Origin: JAVKFF01 sp040226215
GTDB lineage: Bacteria; Pseudomonadota; Alphaproteobacteria; DSM-16000; Inquilinaceae
Reading direction: 5' to 3'
DNA length: 60,319 nt
Assembly: GCA_040226215.1 (NCBI GenBank)
Contig: JAVKFF010000194.1
Coordinates: 1-60,319, forward strand
Every line of letters begins with the position of its first letter. Within the stretch, counting starts at the first letter, position 1. The translations under genes and the position numbers were made by a program. A model generated the notes under the pieces. The model saw only the letters and a list, made by a program, of their open reading frames with translations. It ran no database searches and was not told where the DNA came from. Shown here piece by piece: positions 42,956-50,534 of this stretch.

Positions 42956-43830
42956 CTGCTGGTGGCCAGCCCCGTGGACTCGCCGGCCGAACTGGTCACC
43001 GCCTTGCGGTAGGCACCGGGGGCCAGGGCGCTCTTCGCCTTGAAGAAGCGCGAGAAGTGGCCGGTATCGCGGAAACCGACGGCGGCGGCGATCTGGTCGA
43101 CGGTGAGCGTCGAGGTTTCCAGCATCAGCCGCGCCTCGTGGATCAGCCGTTCCTGGACCAGGAGGCGTGGCGGCTTGCCAAGCTCGCGCCGGCAGATGTC
43201 GTGCAGGTGGTCGGGCGCGATGCCAAGCGCGTCGGCGTAGCGCGCGATGGTCCAGCGATCCCGGAAATGGACCTCCAGCAGCTGCCGGAAATGCTGCAGC
43301 AGGCGCGCCGACCGCGCCTGCAGGGGCGGCGCCTCGGCGAAGGCGGAGTGGCGCCAGATCAGGACCAGGATCGCGCGCATCTGCGCCTCGATCATCGAGC
43401 CCGAACCCTGGCACGGCTCCGCCGCCTCCCGCAGCATCACCGCGAAGGCGTGTCGCGCCTCGCCCAGGGCGGCGGCCCGCGCCTCCAGACCGACGACGAC
43501 TGTCCGTTCCGCGTTCAGCCGGAGATCGGCCGAGTCGGCGCCGTGGCCAATGGCATTGGCCAGCACCTGGCCGTCGACCGCCACCTGCTGGCCGACGCCG
43601 CCGGCGTGGACCATCAGACGCCGGTCGTCCCGCCACGGCGCCCAGGCGAGGCAGGGCGCGGCCAGCGGCAAGGCGTCGTCGCCCGACAGGATGGCACCGC
43701 TGCCCGAGGTCATCAGGATGCCGAGCCAGGCCCGCTCGCCCGCCAACTGGCTGAGGGAGAACACGCGATCGTGAAGCGCGCAGCGCAGCGTCTCGGCATG
43801 CAGGATCGGCGCAACCCGGGTAGGCAGCAT
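42937..43830 (-). CDS. AraC-family transcriptional regulator
   Basis: A 297-aa protein with an N-terminal cupin-like sensing half and a C-terminal pair of helix-turn-helix motifs (Ile-Ala-Arg-Tyr-Ala-Asp-Ala-Leu-Gly-Ile and Val-Asp-Gln-Ile-Ala-Ala-Ala-Val-Gly-Phe with Phe-Ser-Arg-Phe-Phe-Lys). It is divergent from the aldehyde dehydrogenase/Liv operon and most likely regulates it. A small inverted repeat at 43850-43867 lies in the shared upstream region. Confidence 0.9.
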   Translation of the reverse strand: MLPTRVAPILHAETLRCALHDRVFSLSQLAGERAWLGILMTSGSGAILSGDDALPLAAPCLAWAPWRDDRRLMVHAGGVGQQVAVDGQVLANAIGHGADSADLRLNAERTVVVGLEARAAALGEARHAFAVMLREAAEPCQGSGSMIEAQMRAILVLIWRHSAFAEAPPLQARSARLLQHFRQLLEVHFRDRWTIARYADALGIAPDHLHDICRRELGKPPRLLVQERLIHEARLMLETSTLTVDQIAAAVGFRDTGHFSRFFKAKSALAPGAYRKAVTSSAGESTGLATSSYADWP

Positions 43831-43849
43831 TTTTTATCCCCCACTTCGG

Positions 43850-43867
43850 CGATTTCACCGAAAATCG
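43850..43867. promoter_or_regulatory. Inverted repeat cgattt-N6-aaatcg upstream of the AraC gene
   Basis: A 6-6-6 inverted repeat lies 20 bp upstream of the AraC-type start, within the AT-richer divergent region 43831-44049 shared with the aldehyde dehydrogenase operon. It could be a regulator site or part of a promoter. No other structure is evident there. Confidence 0.35.
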
Positions 43868-44049
43868 GCAGTATAAAGCCGGAAACATCCATTATCGGGT
43901 TATAGGCGATCTGGTTTGATTCCATCAATTGCAATGCGTGGTTCGCCGAAAGGGCACCGATAAGCCCGGCACCATGCGGAGTCCGGCTGATCCCTCAGGG
44001 AGGGTCGCGACACGGCGATGCCCGTGGCGCGGCAAACGGGGAGGCGGAG

Positions 44050-45501
44050 CTGTTCGAGGCGAAACTCATCATCGGCGGCGCCAGTGTGGCGGCGCAGTCG
44101 CATATCACCTTCGACCGCCTGGACCCGATCTCCGAGCGGGTGGCGACCCGTGCCGCCTCGGCCGGACCGGAAGATGCGCTGGAGGCCGCCAATGCCGCCG
44201 CCGCCGCCTTCCCGGCCTGGTCGGCGACGACGCCGGCGGACCGGGCAGGTATCCTGACCGAGGCCGCCGCGCTGCTCGAGGCACGCGCCGACGCCTTCGT
44301 CGCCGCGATGGCGGAGGAGATCGGCTCCTCGGAGCGCTGGGCACGGTTCAACTGCCAGCTCGCCGGCGAGATGCTGCGCCAGGCGGCGACGCTGTGCGGC
44401 TACGAGACCCGCATCGCGGTCGACGGGGGCCGCGACGACATCGCCTCCTATCAGCTGCGCCAGCCGGTCGGCGTGGTGTTGGGGATCGCACCCTGGAACG
44501 CCCCGGTCGTCCTCGGCACGCGGGCGGTCGCCGCACCGCTGGCCTGCGGCAATACGACCGTGCTGAAGGCCTCCGAGCTCTGTCCCAAGACGCACAGCCT
44601 GATCGTCGAGAGCCTGAACGATGCCGGGCTGCCGCCGGGGGCGGTCAATCTCGTCACCCACGCGCCCGAGCACGCCGGCGAGATCGTCGAGGCGCTGGTC
44701 GGCCATGACGCCGTGCGACGGGTGAACTTCACCGGCTCCACGCGGGTTGGCCGCACGGTGGCGGAGATCTGCGCCCGTCACCTCAAGCCCTGCCTGCTGG
44801 AACTCAGCGGCAAGGCACCGCTGCTGGTGCTCGCCGACGCCGATGTCGAGGCGGCGGTGGAGGCGGCGGCATTCGGTGCCTTTTTCAACCAGGGCCAGAT
44901 CTGCATCTCCACCGAACGACTGGTGGTCGACGCGGCGGTGGCCGACGATTTCGTCGCCGCTTTCGCCCGCAAGGCGGCCAGCCTGCACGCCGGCGATCCG
45001 CGCACCGGGGACTTCCCGCTCGGTTCGATGATCGGCATGCCCGCCGTGCGGCGCATCAAGGGCCTGATCGATGACGCCGTCGCCAAGGGGGCGACGCTGG
45101 TCACCGGCGGCACCTTCGACAACACCATCATGCAGCCCACGGTGCTCGACCACGTGCACTCGGGAATGCGCGTCTACCACGAGGAATCCTTCGGGCCGGT
45201 GGCCGCGGTGATCCGCGTGGCCGGCGAGGCGGAGGCGATCTCCGTGGCCAACAACACGGAATACGGCCTCGCCGCCGCCGTCTTCAGCCGCGACGTGGCG
45301 CGGGCGGAGCGCGTGGCGAGGCAATTGGAGACCGGCATCTGCCACATCAACGGACCGACGCTCTACGACGACCCGCGCATGCCCTTCGGCGGCATGAAGG
45401 CGAGCGGCTACGGCCGCTTCGGCGGCGAGGCGGGGGTGCACGAGTTCACCGAGCTGCGCTGGATGTCCATCCAGCAGGGCCCGCGCGACTACCCGATCTA
45501 G
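44050..45501 (+). CDS. Aldehyde dehydrogenase family protein (probable CTG start)
   Basis: A 483-aa NAD(P)-dependent aldehyde dehydrogenase. The catalytic Cys lies in Asn-Gln-Gly-Gln-Ile-Cys-Ile and the general-base Glu in Leu-Glu-Leu-Ser-Gly-Lys, where the usual Gly-Gly is Ser-Gly. No ATG or GTG fits the N terminus. A CTG at 44050 has a ggggagg site 5 bp upstream and keeps the conserved Ile-Ile-Gly-Gly-Ala-Ser strand, while a GTG at 44086 would lose it. It is the first gene of the operon leading into the Liv transporter and is divergent from the AraC gene. The substrate is probably an aromatic or branched aldehyde. Confidence 0.85.
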   Translation: MFEAKLIIGGASVAAQSHITFDRLDPISERVATRAASAGPEDALEAANAAAAAFPAWSATTPADRAGILTEAAALLEARADAFVAAMAEEIGSSERWARFNCQLAGEMLRQAATLCGYETRIAVDGGRDDIASYQLRQPVGVVLGIAPWNAPVVLGTRAVAAPLACGNTTVLKASELCPKTHSLIVESLNDAGLPPGAVNLVTHAPEHAGEIVEALVGHDAVRRVNFTGSTRVGRTVAEICARHLKPCLLELSGKAPLLVLADADVEAAVEAAAFGAFFNQGQICISTERLVVDAAVADDFVAAFARKAASLHAGDPRTGDFPLGSMIGMPAVRRIKGLIDDAVAKGATLVTGGTFDNTIMQPTVLDHVHSGMRVYHEESFGPVAAVIRVAGEAEAISVANNTEYGLAAAVFSRDVARAERVARQLETGICHINGPTLYDDPRMPFGGMKASGYGRFGGEAGVHEFTELRWMSIQQGPRDYPI

Positions 45502-45573
45502 GCCACGATCGGGCAGGCGTAGTTTTTGTCCGTGCAGTTGAGACAACGAACGATAACGAAGAGGAGGAAAGCC

Positions 45574-46797
45574 ATGAAACGCAGAGACGCATTGAAGCTG
45601 ACCACGGCGACGACGCTGGCGGCGGCGGGAACGCTGGCCGCCCCGGCCATCCTGCGCTCCACCCGGGCGGCGGGACCCATCCGCATCGGCGCCGTGGCGC
45701 CGAAGACCGGGCCGCTGGCCGGCGGCGCCACGGTCAGCCACTGGCCCAACATCTATCTCTGGGTCGAGCAGGTGAACGCTCGCGGCGGCCTGCAGCTCGC
45801 CGACGGGCCGGCGATGGTCGAGCTCATCGAGTATGACGACCAGACCAACCCGGGCGAGACCATCCAGGCGGTGCAGCGCCTGGCCAACCAGGACGACGCC
45901 CACTTCATCCTGGCGCCCTATGGCACCGGCCTGAACATCGCCGCGGCGCCGATCTTCGACCGGCTGGGCTATCCGCAGATCGCCGTCACCGCCATCACCG
46001 ACCAGATCGAGGAGCTGGCGGGGAACTTCCCCAACATGTTCTTCACGCTGGGCTCGACGACCGCCTTCGCCTCGGCGGTGGCCGAGATCGTGGCGGGGCT
46101 GCGCGATTCCGGCCAGATCGGCAACCGGGTGGCCATGGTCAACGTGGCCGACGCCTTCGGCATCGAGCTGGCCGCCGCCGGCCGGCCGATCTTCGAGGCG
46201 GCCGGGCTGGAAATCGTCTACGACCAGTCCTATCCGCTCGGCACCCAGGACCTCTCGCCCGTCGTGCGCGGGGCCAAGGACAGCCAGCCCGACGCCTTCG
46301 TCGCCTGGTCCTATCCGCCCGACACCTTCGGGCTGGCCGAGCAGGCGATGATCGAGGATCTCGATGTCCGGGCCTTCTATTCGGCTGTGGCCACCTGCTT
46401 CCCGGCCTATCGCGACCGCTTCGGCGCCTCGATCAACAACGTGCTGGGGGCGGGTGGCGTCAATCCCACCGATCCGCGCTTCCAGGAGTACGCCGCCGCC
46501 CATCAGGAGGTCACCGGCCAGGAACCCGACTACTGGGCCTCGGCCACCACATACTCCTCGCTGCAGATCCTGGAGCAGGCGATCGAGGCGATCGGCGAGC
46601 CCGACCGCGCGGGCGTGAGCGAGTACCTGAAGGCCAACACCTTCGACACCGTGCTCGGCGACATCGCGTTCAACGAGCACAACAACAACGAGCGCTACTG
46701 GACCTGCGGCCAGTGGCAGGACGGCGTCTTCCACGGCGTCGCCTCCACCGGCCGCGAGGGTGCCGTCGACGTGCGCCTGAAGGAAGGCTGGGCCTGA
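45574..46797 (+). CDS. ABC transporter substrate-binding protein, branched-chain amino acid (LivJ) type
   Basis: A 407-aa type I periplasmic binding protein. The N terminus Met-Lys-Arg-Arg-Asp-Ala-Leu-Lys-Leu followed by a weakly hydrophobic Ala-rich stretch and Ala-Pro-Ala-Ile looks like a Tat signal. The mature domain starts Ile-Arg-Ile-Gly-Ala-Val-Ala-Pro-Lys-Thr-Gly-Pro-Leu, typical of LivJ/AmiC proteins. ATG 45574 follows gaggagg. Such proteins bind amino acids, amides, urea or aromatic acids. With aldehyde dehydrogenases on both sides, an aromatic or amide ligand is plausible. Confidence 0.9.
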   Translation: MKRRDALKLTTATTLAAAGTLAAPAILRSTRAAGPIRIGAVAPKTGPLAGGATVSHWPNIYLWVEQVNARGGLQLADGPAMVELIEYDDQTNPGETIQAVQRLANQDDAHFILAPYGTGLNIAAAPIFDRLGYPQIAVTAITDQIEELAGNFPNMFFTLGSTTAFASAVAEIVAGLRDSGQIGNRVAMVNVADAFGIELAAAGRPIFEAAGLEIVYDQSYPLGTQDLSPVVRGAKDSQPDAFVAWSYPPDTFGLAEQAMIEDLDVRAFYSAVATCFPAYRDRFGASINNVLGAGGVNPTDPRFQEYAAAHQEVTGQEPDYWASATTYSSLQILEQAIEAIGEPDRAGVSEYLKANTFDTVLGDIAFNEHNNNERYWTCGQWQDGVFHGVASTGREGAVDVRLKEGWA

Positions 46798-46808
46798 CCA
46801 CGCGCGGC

Positions 46809-46842
46809 GGCCGGTCCCGGGCGCGTGCGTCCGGGGCCGGCC
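46809..46842 (+). other. Intercistronic hairpin after the binding-protein gene
   Basis: A 12-bp stem (ggccggtcccgg / ccggggccggcc, one G-U pair) with a 10-nt loop lies between the binding-protein stop and the LivH start. It is the third binding-protein/permease junction in the window with such a structure. Confidence 0.6.
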
Positions 46843-46870
46843 CCGCCTGCCGCTGAACGTCGGAGGACGG

Positions 46871-47737
46871 ATGGACATCCTGATCGCGGGCCTGCTCTTG
46901 GGCGGCACCTATGCGCTGATCGCCATGGGGTTGAACCTGCAATACGGCGTCGCCCGCATCATGAACCTGGCCAATGGCGAGCTGCTGGTCGCCGGCGGCT
47001 TCGCCGCCTTCTGGATCTATACCAGCGGCCAGGTCAGCCCGCTCGCCGCCATCGTGCTGGTGGCGCCGGCCGCCTTCGTGCTGAACTGGCTGATCTACCG
47101 GGTCATGCTGCGCCCCCTGGTCAACCGGGCGCGGAGCCGCGGCCAGCTCGAAGTCGACAGCATTCTCGCCACCTTCGGCCTCAGCTTCATCCTGGTCGGG
47201 GTGATGCTGGCGATCTTCGGCGGCGACTATTTCAGCTACTCCTATCTCGCCACGCCGGTCACCCTGTTCGGCAGCAATTTCGGGCTGAACCGGGTTGTCG
47301 CCTTCCTGATGGCCTCCTTGATCGCACTCGCCCTTTTCCTCTGGCTGAACCTGTCGCGGCCGGGCATGGCGATCCGCGCGGTCTCGGTCAGCCCGGAATC
47401 GGCGCAGCTCGTGGGCATCGACGTGCGCCGGCTTTCCGCGCTCGCCTTCGCGCTCGGCGGCGCGGTGACGGCGGTCGGCGGGGCGCTGATCTCGACCTTC
47501 CTGACGCTCGACGCCTCGATCGGCATCCTGTTCACCATGAAGGCGCTGATCATCGTCATCATGGGCGGGGTGGGCGACATCCGCGGCACCATCGTCGCCG
47601 CCCTGATCCTCGGGCTCGCCGAAACCCTTGTGGCGACGGTGATCGACCCCGGCCTGACCCTGGCGGCCGCCTATCTGATGTTCATCCTGATCCTGCTGTT
47701 CCGCCCGCAGGGCCTGTTCGGCCGGAGGACGCTGTGA
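46871..47737 (+). CDS. ABC transporter permease, LivH type
   Basis: A 288-aa permease with about eight hydrophobic segments. It opens with the Leu-Leu-Leu-Gly-Gly-Thr-Tyr-Ala-Leu-Ile-Ala-Met-Gly-Leu-Asn motif, followed by Met-Asn-Leu-Ala-Asn-Gly-Glu, both LivH hallmarks. The Gly-Gly-Val-Gly-Asp-Ile-Arg-Gly-Thr segment near the C terminus is also characteristic. ATG 46871 follows cggagga. The stop overlaps the LivM-type GTG. Confidence 0.92.
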   Translation: MDILIAGLLLGGTYALIAMGLNLQYGVARIMNLANGELLVAGGFAAFWIYTSGQVSPLAAIVLVAPAAFVLNWLIYRVMLRPLVNRARSRGQLEVDSILATFGLSFILVGVMLAIFGGDYFSYSYLATPVTLFGSNFGLNRVVAFLMASLIALALFLWLNLSRPGMAIRAVSVSPESAQLVGIDVRRLSALAFALGGAVTAVGGALISTFLTLDASIGILFTMKALIIVIMGGVGDIRGTIVAALILGLAETLVATVIDPGLTLAAAYLMFILILLFRPQGLFGRRTL

Positions 47738-48666
47738 GCCAGGCGGAGATCCGCAACCTGCTGGTGGCGGCCGCCCTCCTCTGCGTGGCGGCGCTGCTGC
47801 CGCTGACCGGCGACGGCTACTACATCGCGCTGGGCGTCACCATCGCCATGTACACCGTGCTGGCGACCAGCTGGGCGCTGTTTTCCGGACCGACCCACTA
47901 CATATCGCTGGCGACCGCCGCCTTCTACGGCCTGGGCACCTACACGGTGGCGCTCGGCATCGACGTGGTGCCCTACTGGCTGCTGCTCGTCATCGCGCTG
48001 GTCGTCGGTGCCGTCGCGGCCGGGCTCGTCGGCCTCGCCACGCTGCGCCTTTCCGGCGTCTACTTCGTGATCTTCACCCTGGGACTGGCCGAGATGATCC
48101 GCCAGGTCGTCACCTGGGTGCAGAACAACTTCGCCGGTCATCGCGGGCTCTACGTGCTGACCGACATCACCGAGGAGATCATCTACTGGGAACTCCTCGG
48201 CCTGGCGGCCCTGGTCTTCCTCGCCGGCTGGCTGATCAACCGCTCGCGCCTCGGCTTCGCGCTCAGGATCATCGGCAATGACGAGGTCGTGGCCGCCCAT
48301 TCCGGCATCGACACGGCGCGGGCCAAGGTGCTGCTGTTCATGGTGTCGGGCGGGGTCGCCGCCGTGGTCGGCGCGCTCATGGCGCCGCGCTGGACCTATA
48401 TCGAGCCGTCGCTGGCCTTCACCCCGCTGATCTCCTTCACCGTCGTCATCATGGCGCTGCTCGGCGGTGCCGGCCGCCTCTGGGGTCCCGTCATCGGCGT
48501 GGTGCCCTTCGCCATCCTGTGGGAGATCACCTCCGCCCAGTTCCCCAACCAGCGCAGCCTGCTGCTCGGCATCGCCTTCCTGCTGATCGTCTACGCCATC
48601 CCCAACGGCATCATCGGCCGCGTCGAGGATCTGGTACGCCGGGTGCGCCAGCGGAGGGAGGCATGA
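47734..48666 (+). CDS. ABC transporter permease, LivM type
   Basis: A 310-aa permease with eight to nine membrane segments, containing the Leu-Ser-Gly-Val-Tyr-Phe-Val-Ile-Phe-Thr-Leu motif and Leu-Gly-Gly-Ala-Gly-Arg-Leu-Trp-Gly-Pro-Val-Ile-Gly of LivM proteins. It starts at GTG 47734 (ggagg upstream) in a GTGA overlap, and its stop overlaps the LivG-type ATG. It pairs with LivH. Confidence 0.92.
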   Translation: MSQAEIRNLLVAAALLCVAALLPLTGDGYYIALGVTIAMYTVLATSWALFSGPTHYISLATAAFYGLGTYTVALGIDVVPYWLLLVIALVVGAVAAGLVGLATLRLSGVYFVIFTLGLAEMIRQVVTWVQNNFAGHRGLYVLTDITEEIIYWELLGLAALVFLAGWLINRSRLGFALRIIGNDEVVAAHSGIDTARAKVLLFMVSGGVAAVVGALMAPRWTYIEPSLAFTPLISFTVVIMALLGGAGRLWGPVIGVVPFAILWEITSAQFPNQRSLLLGIAFLLIVYAIPNGIIGRVEDLVRRVRQRREA

Positions 48667-49400
48667 GGGGCCCGGGTGCCGTCCTCTCGGTGCGGGGCGC
48701 CACCAAGCGCTTCGGCGGCCTGGTGGCGGTCGACCGCCTCGACTTCGAGGTCGGGGAGCACGAGGTGATGGGCCTCATCGGGCCGAACGGCTCAGGCAAG
48801 ACCACGATGATGAACCTGATCTCCGGCGCCCTGAAGCCGAGCGCCGGCACGATCGCCCTGAAGGGCGCGCGCATTTCCGGCCTGCCGGCGCAGGAAATCA
48901 ACCGCCGCGGCGTCGCCCGCACCTTCCAGCTCGTCCGCCTGCTGCCGACGCTGTCGGTGCTGGAGAACGTGGTCGCCGGCGCGGTCTTCGGGCACCGCCG
49001 CCGCTGGAGCCGGGCGGCCGAGGAGCACGCCCACCGCATGCTGGAACGCGTCGGCCTGGAGGCGGTCGCCCACGCGCCCGTCTCCCAGCTCACCTATATC
49101 GACCAGAAGCGCCTGGAACTGGCCCGCGTGCTGGCCTCCGAGCCTGAGCTTCTGCTGCTCGACGAATGGCTGGCCGGTCTCAATCCGACGGAGATGGAAA
49201 CCGGCATCGCGCTCATCCGCGATCTGCGGGCGGAGGGCCGCACGATCATCCTGGTCGAGCATGTGATGGACGCCATCCGCAGCCTCTGCGACCGCTGCGT
49301 CGTCATGGCCAGCGGCCGCAAGATCGCCGAGGGCACACCGGACGACGTGCTGGCCGACCGCGAGGTGATCCGCGCCTATCTGGGGGACGACGATGCTTGA
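48663..49400 (+). CDS. ABC transporter ATP-binding protein, LivG type
   Basis: A 245-aa ATPase with Walker A Gly-Pro-Asn-Gly-Ser-Gly-Lys-Thr-Thr at about 38-46 and the family Phe-Gln-Leu-Val Q-loop. Two motifs are unusual. The signature reads Leu-Thr-Tyr-Ile-Asp-Gln-Lys-Arg rather than Leu-Ser-x-Gly-Gln-Gln-Arg. Walker B is Leu-Leu-Leu-Asp-Glu-Trp with Trp in place of Pro. The catalytic glutamate and the switch His (Val-Glu-His) are kept, so activity is still expected. It overlaps LivM by 4 bp and LivF by 8 bp. Confidence 0.9.
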   Translation: MRGPGAVLSVRGATKRFGGLVAVDRLDFEVGEHEVMGLIGPNGSGKTTMMNLISGALKPSAGTIALKGARISGLPAQEINRRGVARTFQLVRLLPTLSVLENVVAGAVFGHRRRWSRAAEEHAHRMLERVGLEAVAHAPVSQLTYIDQKRLELARVLASEPELLLLDEWLAGLNPTEMETGIALIRDLRAEGRTIILVEHVMDAIRSLCDRCVVMASGRKIAEGTPDDVLADREVIRAYLGDDDA

Positions 49401-50511
49401 GGTGCGCGGCCTCTCGGTCAGCTACGGCAAGCACCGGGCGCTCGAGGACGTCTCGCTCGGCGTGGAGCCGGGCGAGATCGTCGTCATCCTGGGCGCCAAC
49501 GGGGCCGGCAAGTCGACCCTGCTGCGCGCCATCGCCGGCATCTGCGAAGGCCGGCCGAGCGGTGTCATCGACTTCGACGGGCAGGCCATCCTGGGCGTGC
49601 GGGCCGACCGCATCGTCGAGCGCGGCATCGCCCTGGTGCCGGAAGGCCGCGGTGTCTTCGGCGACCTCACGGTGCGCGAGAACCTGCTGCTGGGCGCCTA
49701 TGCCAGGCGCGCCCGGCCGGATGAGCTGTCCAATCTCGACCGCGTCCTCGGTCTCTTCCCGAAGCTGGCCGAGCGGCAGGGGCAGGTAGTGCGCACCATG
49801 TCGGGCGGCGAGCAGCAGATGGTGGCGATCGGCCGGGCGATGATGTCCAACCCGTCGATCCTGATGCTCGACGAGCCGTCGCTGGGCCTCTCGCCGCTCC
49901 TCTGCAAGGAGCTGTTCCACAGCCTGGCGGAGGTCGGCCGCTCCGGCATCGGCATCCTGCTGGTCGAGCAGAACGCCAAGCAGAGCCTGGCCATCGCCGA
50001 CCGCGGCTATCTCCTCGAGAACGCCCACATCGTGCACGAGGACACGGCGGTGGCGCTGGCCTCCGACCCGGCAGTGCAGAAGGCCTATCTCGGCGCCGGC
50101 AAGGCCATGCCGGCCGCCCGCTCCCCCTCGGTGCCGGCGCCGGCATCGGCCGAGCGGCAGTCGCCGTCGGAGATCGCCGCCGCCGCGCTCGCGAGCGTGT
50201 CCAGCCGGCCGGCGCCGCCACCGCCCATCACGCTGGCGCCGCGCCCGGCCATCAGCCGCAGTGCTGACGACCTCGTCGGTTTCTCCGTCGCCGACCTGGT
50301 GGCACGGGCCGCCGGCTCGGCGCTCCGCCCGGGCGCGGCCAAGGCGGCGGCCGATCCCACCAGGCCGCACGCCCCCGCGGCTGCCGCGGGCGACCGTCTG
50401 CAGGCGACCTTGCGGGAGATCGAGCGTGCCGCTGCCGCTGCCCGCCGGCCACCTGCCGACCGCGATACACGGCGGCCGACCCGCCGCCGCCTCGCCGAAT
50501 TCGAACGCTGA
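49393..50511 (+). CDS. ABC transporter ATP-binding protein, LivF type, with long C-terminal tail
   Basis: A 372-aa protein. Residues 1-235 are a standard LivF ATPase: Walker A Gly-Ala-Asn-Gly-Ala-Gly-Lys-Ser at 34-41, signature Met-Ser-Gly-Gly-Glu-Gln-Gln at 136-142 and Walker B Leu-Met-Leu-Asp-Glu-Pro at 157-162. The family usually ends here. A further 137 residues rich in Ala, Pro, Arg and Ser follow with no break in frame. They include a possible helical stretch (Leu-Val-Gly-Phe-Ser-Val-Ala-Asp-Leu-Val-Ala-Arg) and end in a strongly basic tail. The tail's function is unknown; it could bind another protein, the membrane or nucleic acid. Confidence 0.9.
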   Translation: MLEVRGLSVSYGKHRALEDVSLGVEPGEIVVILGANGAGKSTLLRAIAGICEGRPSGVIDFDGQAILGVRADRIVERGIALVPEGRGVFGDLTVRENLLLGAYARRARPDELSNLDRVLGLFPKLAERQGQVVRTMSGGEQQMVAIGRAMMSNPSILMLDEPSLGLSPLLCKELFHSLAEVGRSGIGILLVEQNAKQSLAIADRGYLLENAHIVHEDTAVALASDPAVQKAYLGAGKAMPAARSPSVPAPASAERQSPSEIAAAALASVSSRPAPPPPITLAPRPAISRSADDLVGFSVADLVARAAGSALRPGAAKAAADPTRPHAPAAAAGDRLQATLREIERAAAAARRPPADRDTRRPTRRRLAEFER

Positions 50512-50534
50512 CCACCCCCAGGGAGGGACGGAAA

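Noticed and set aside
43900..46908. 1002-codon open frame on the minus strand
   Set aside because: It lies opposite the aldehyde dehydrogenase and LivJ-type genes, has shadow-like composition (Gly, Arg, His, Asp) and no family motif.
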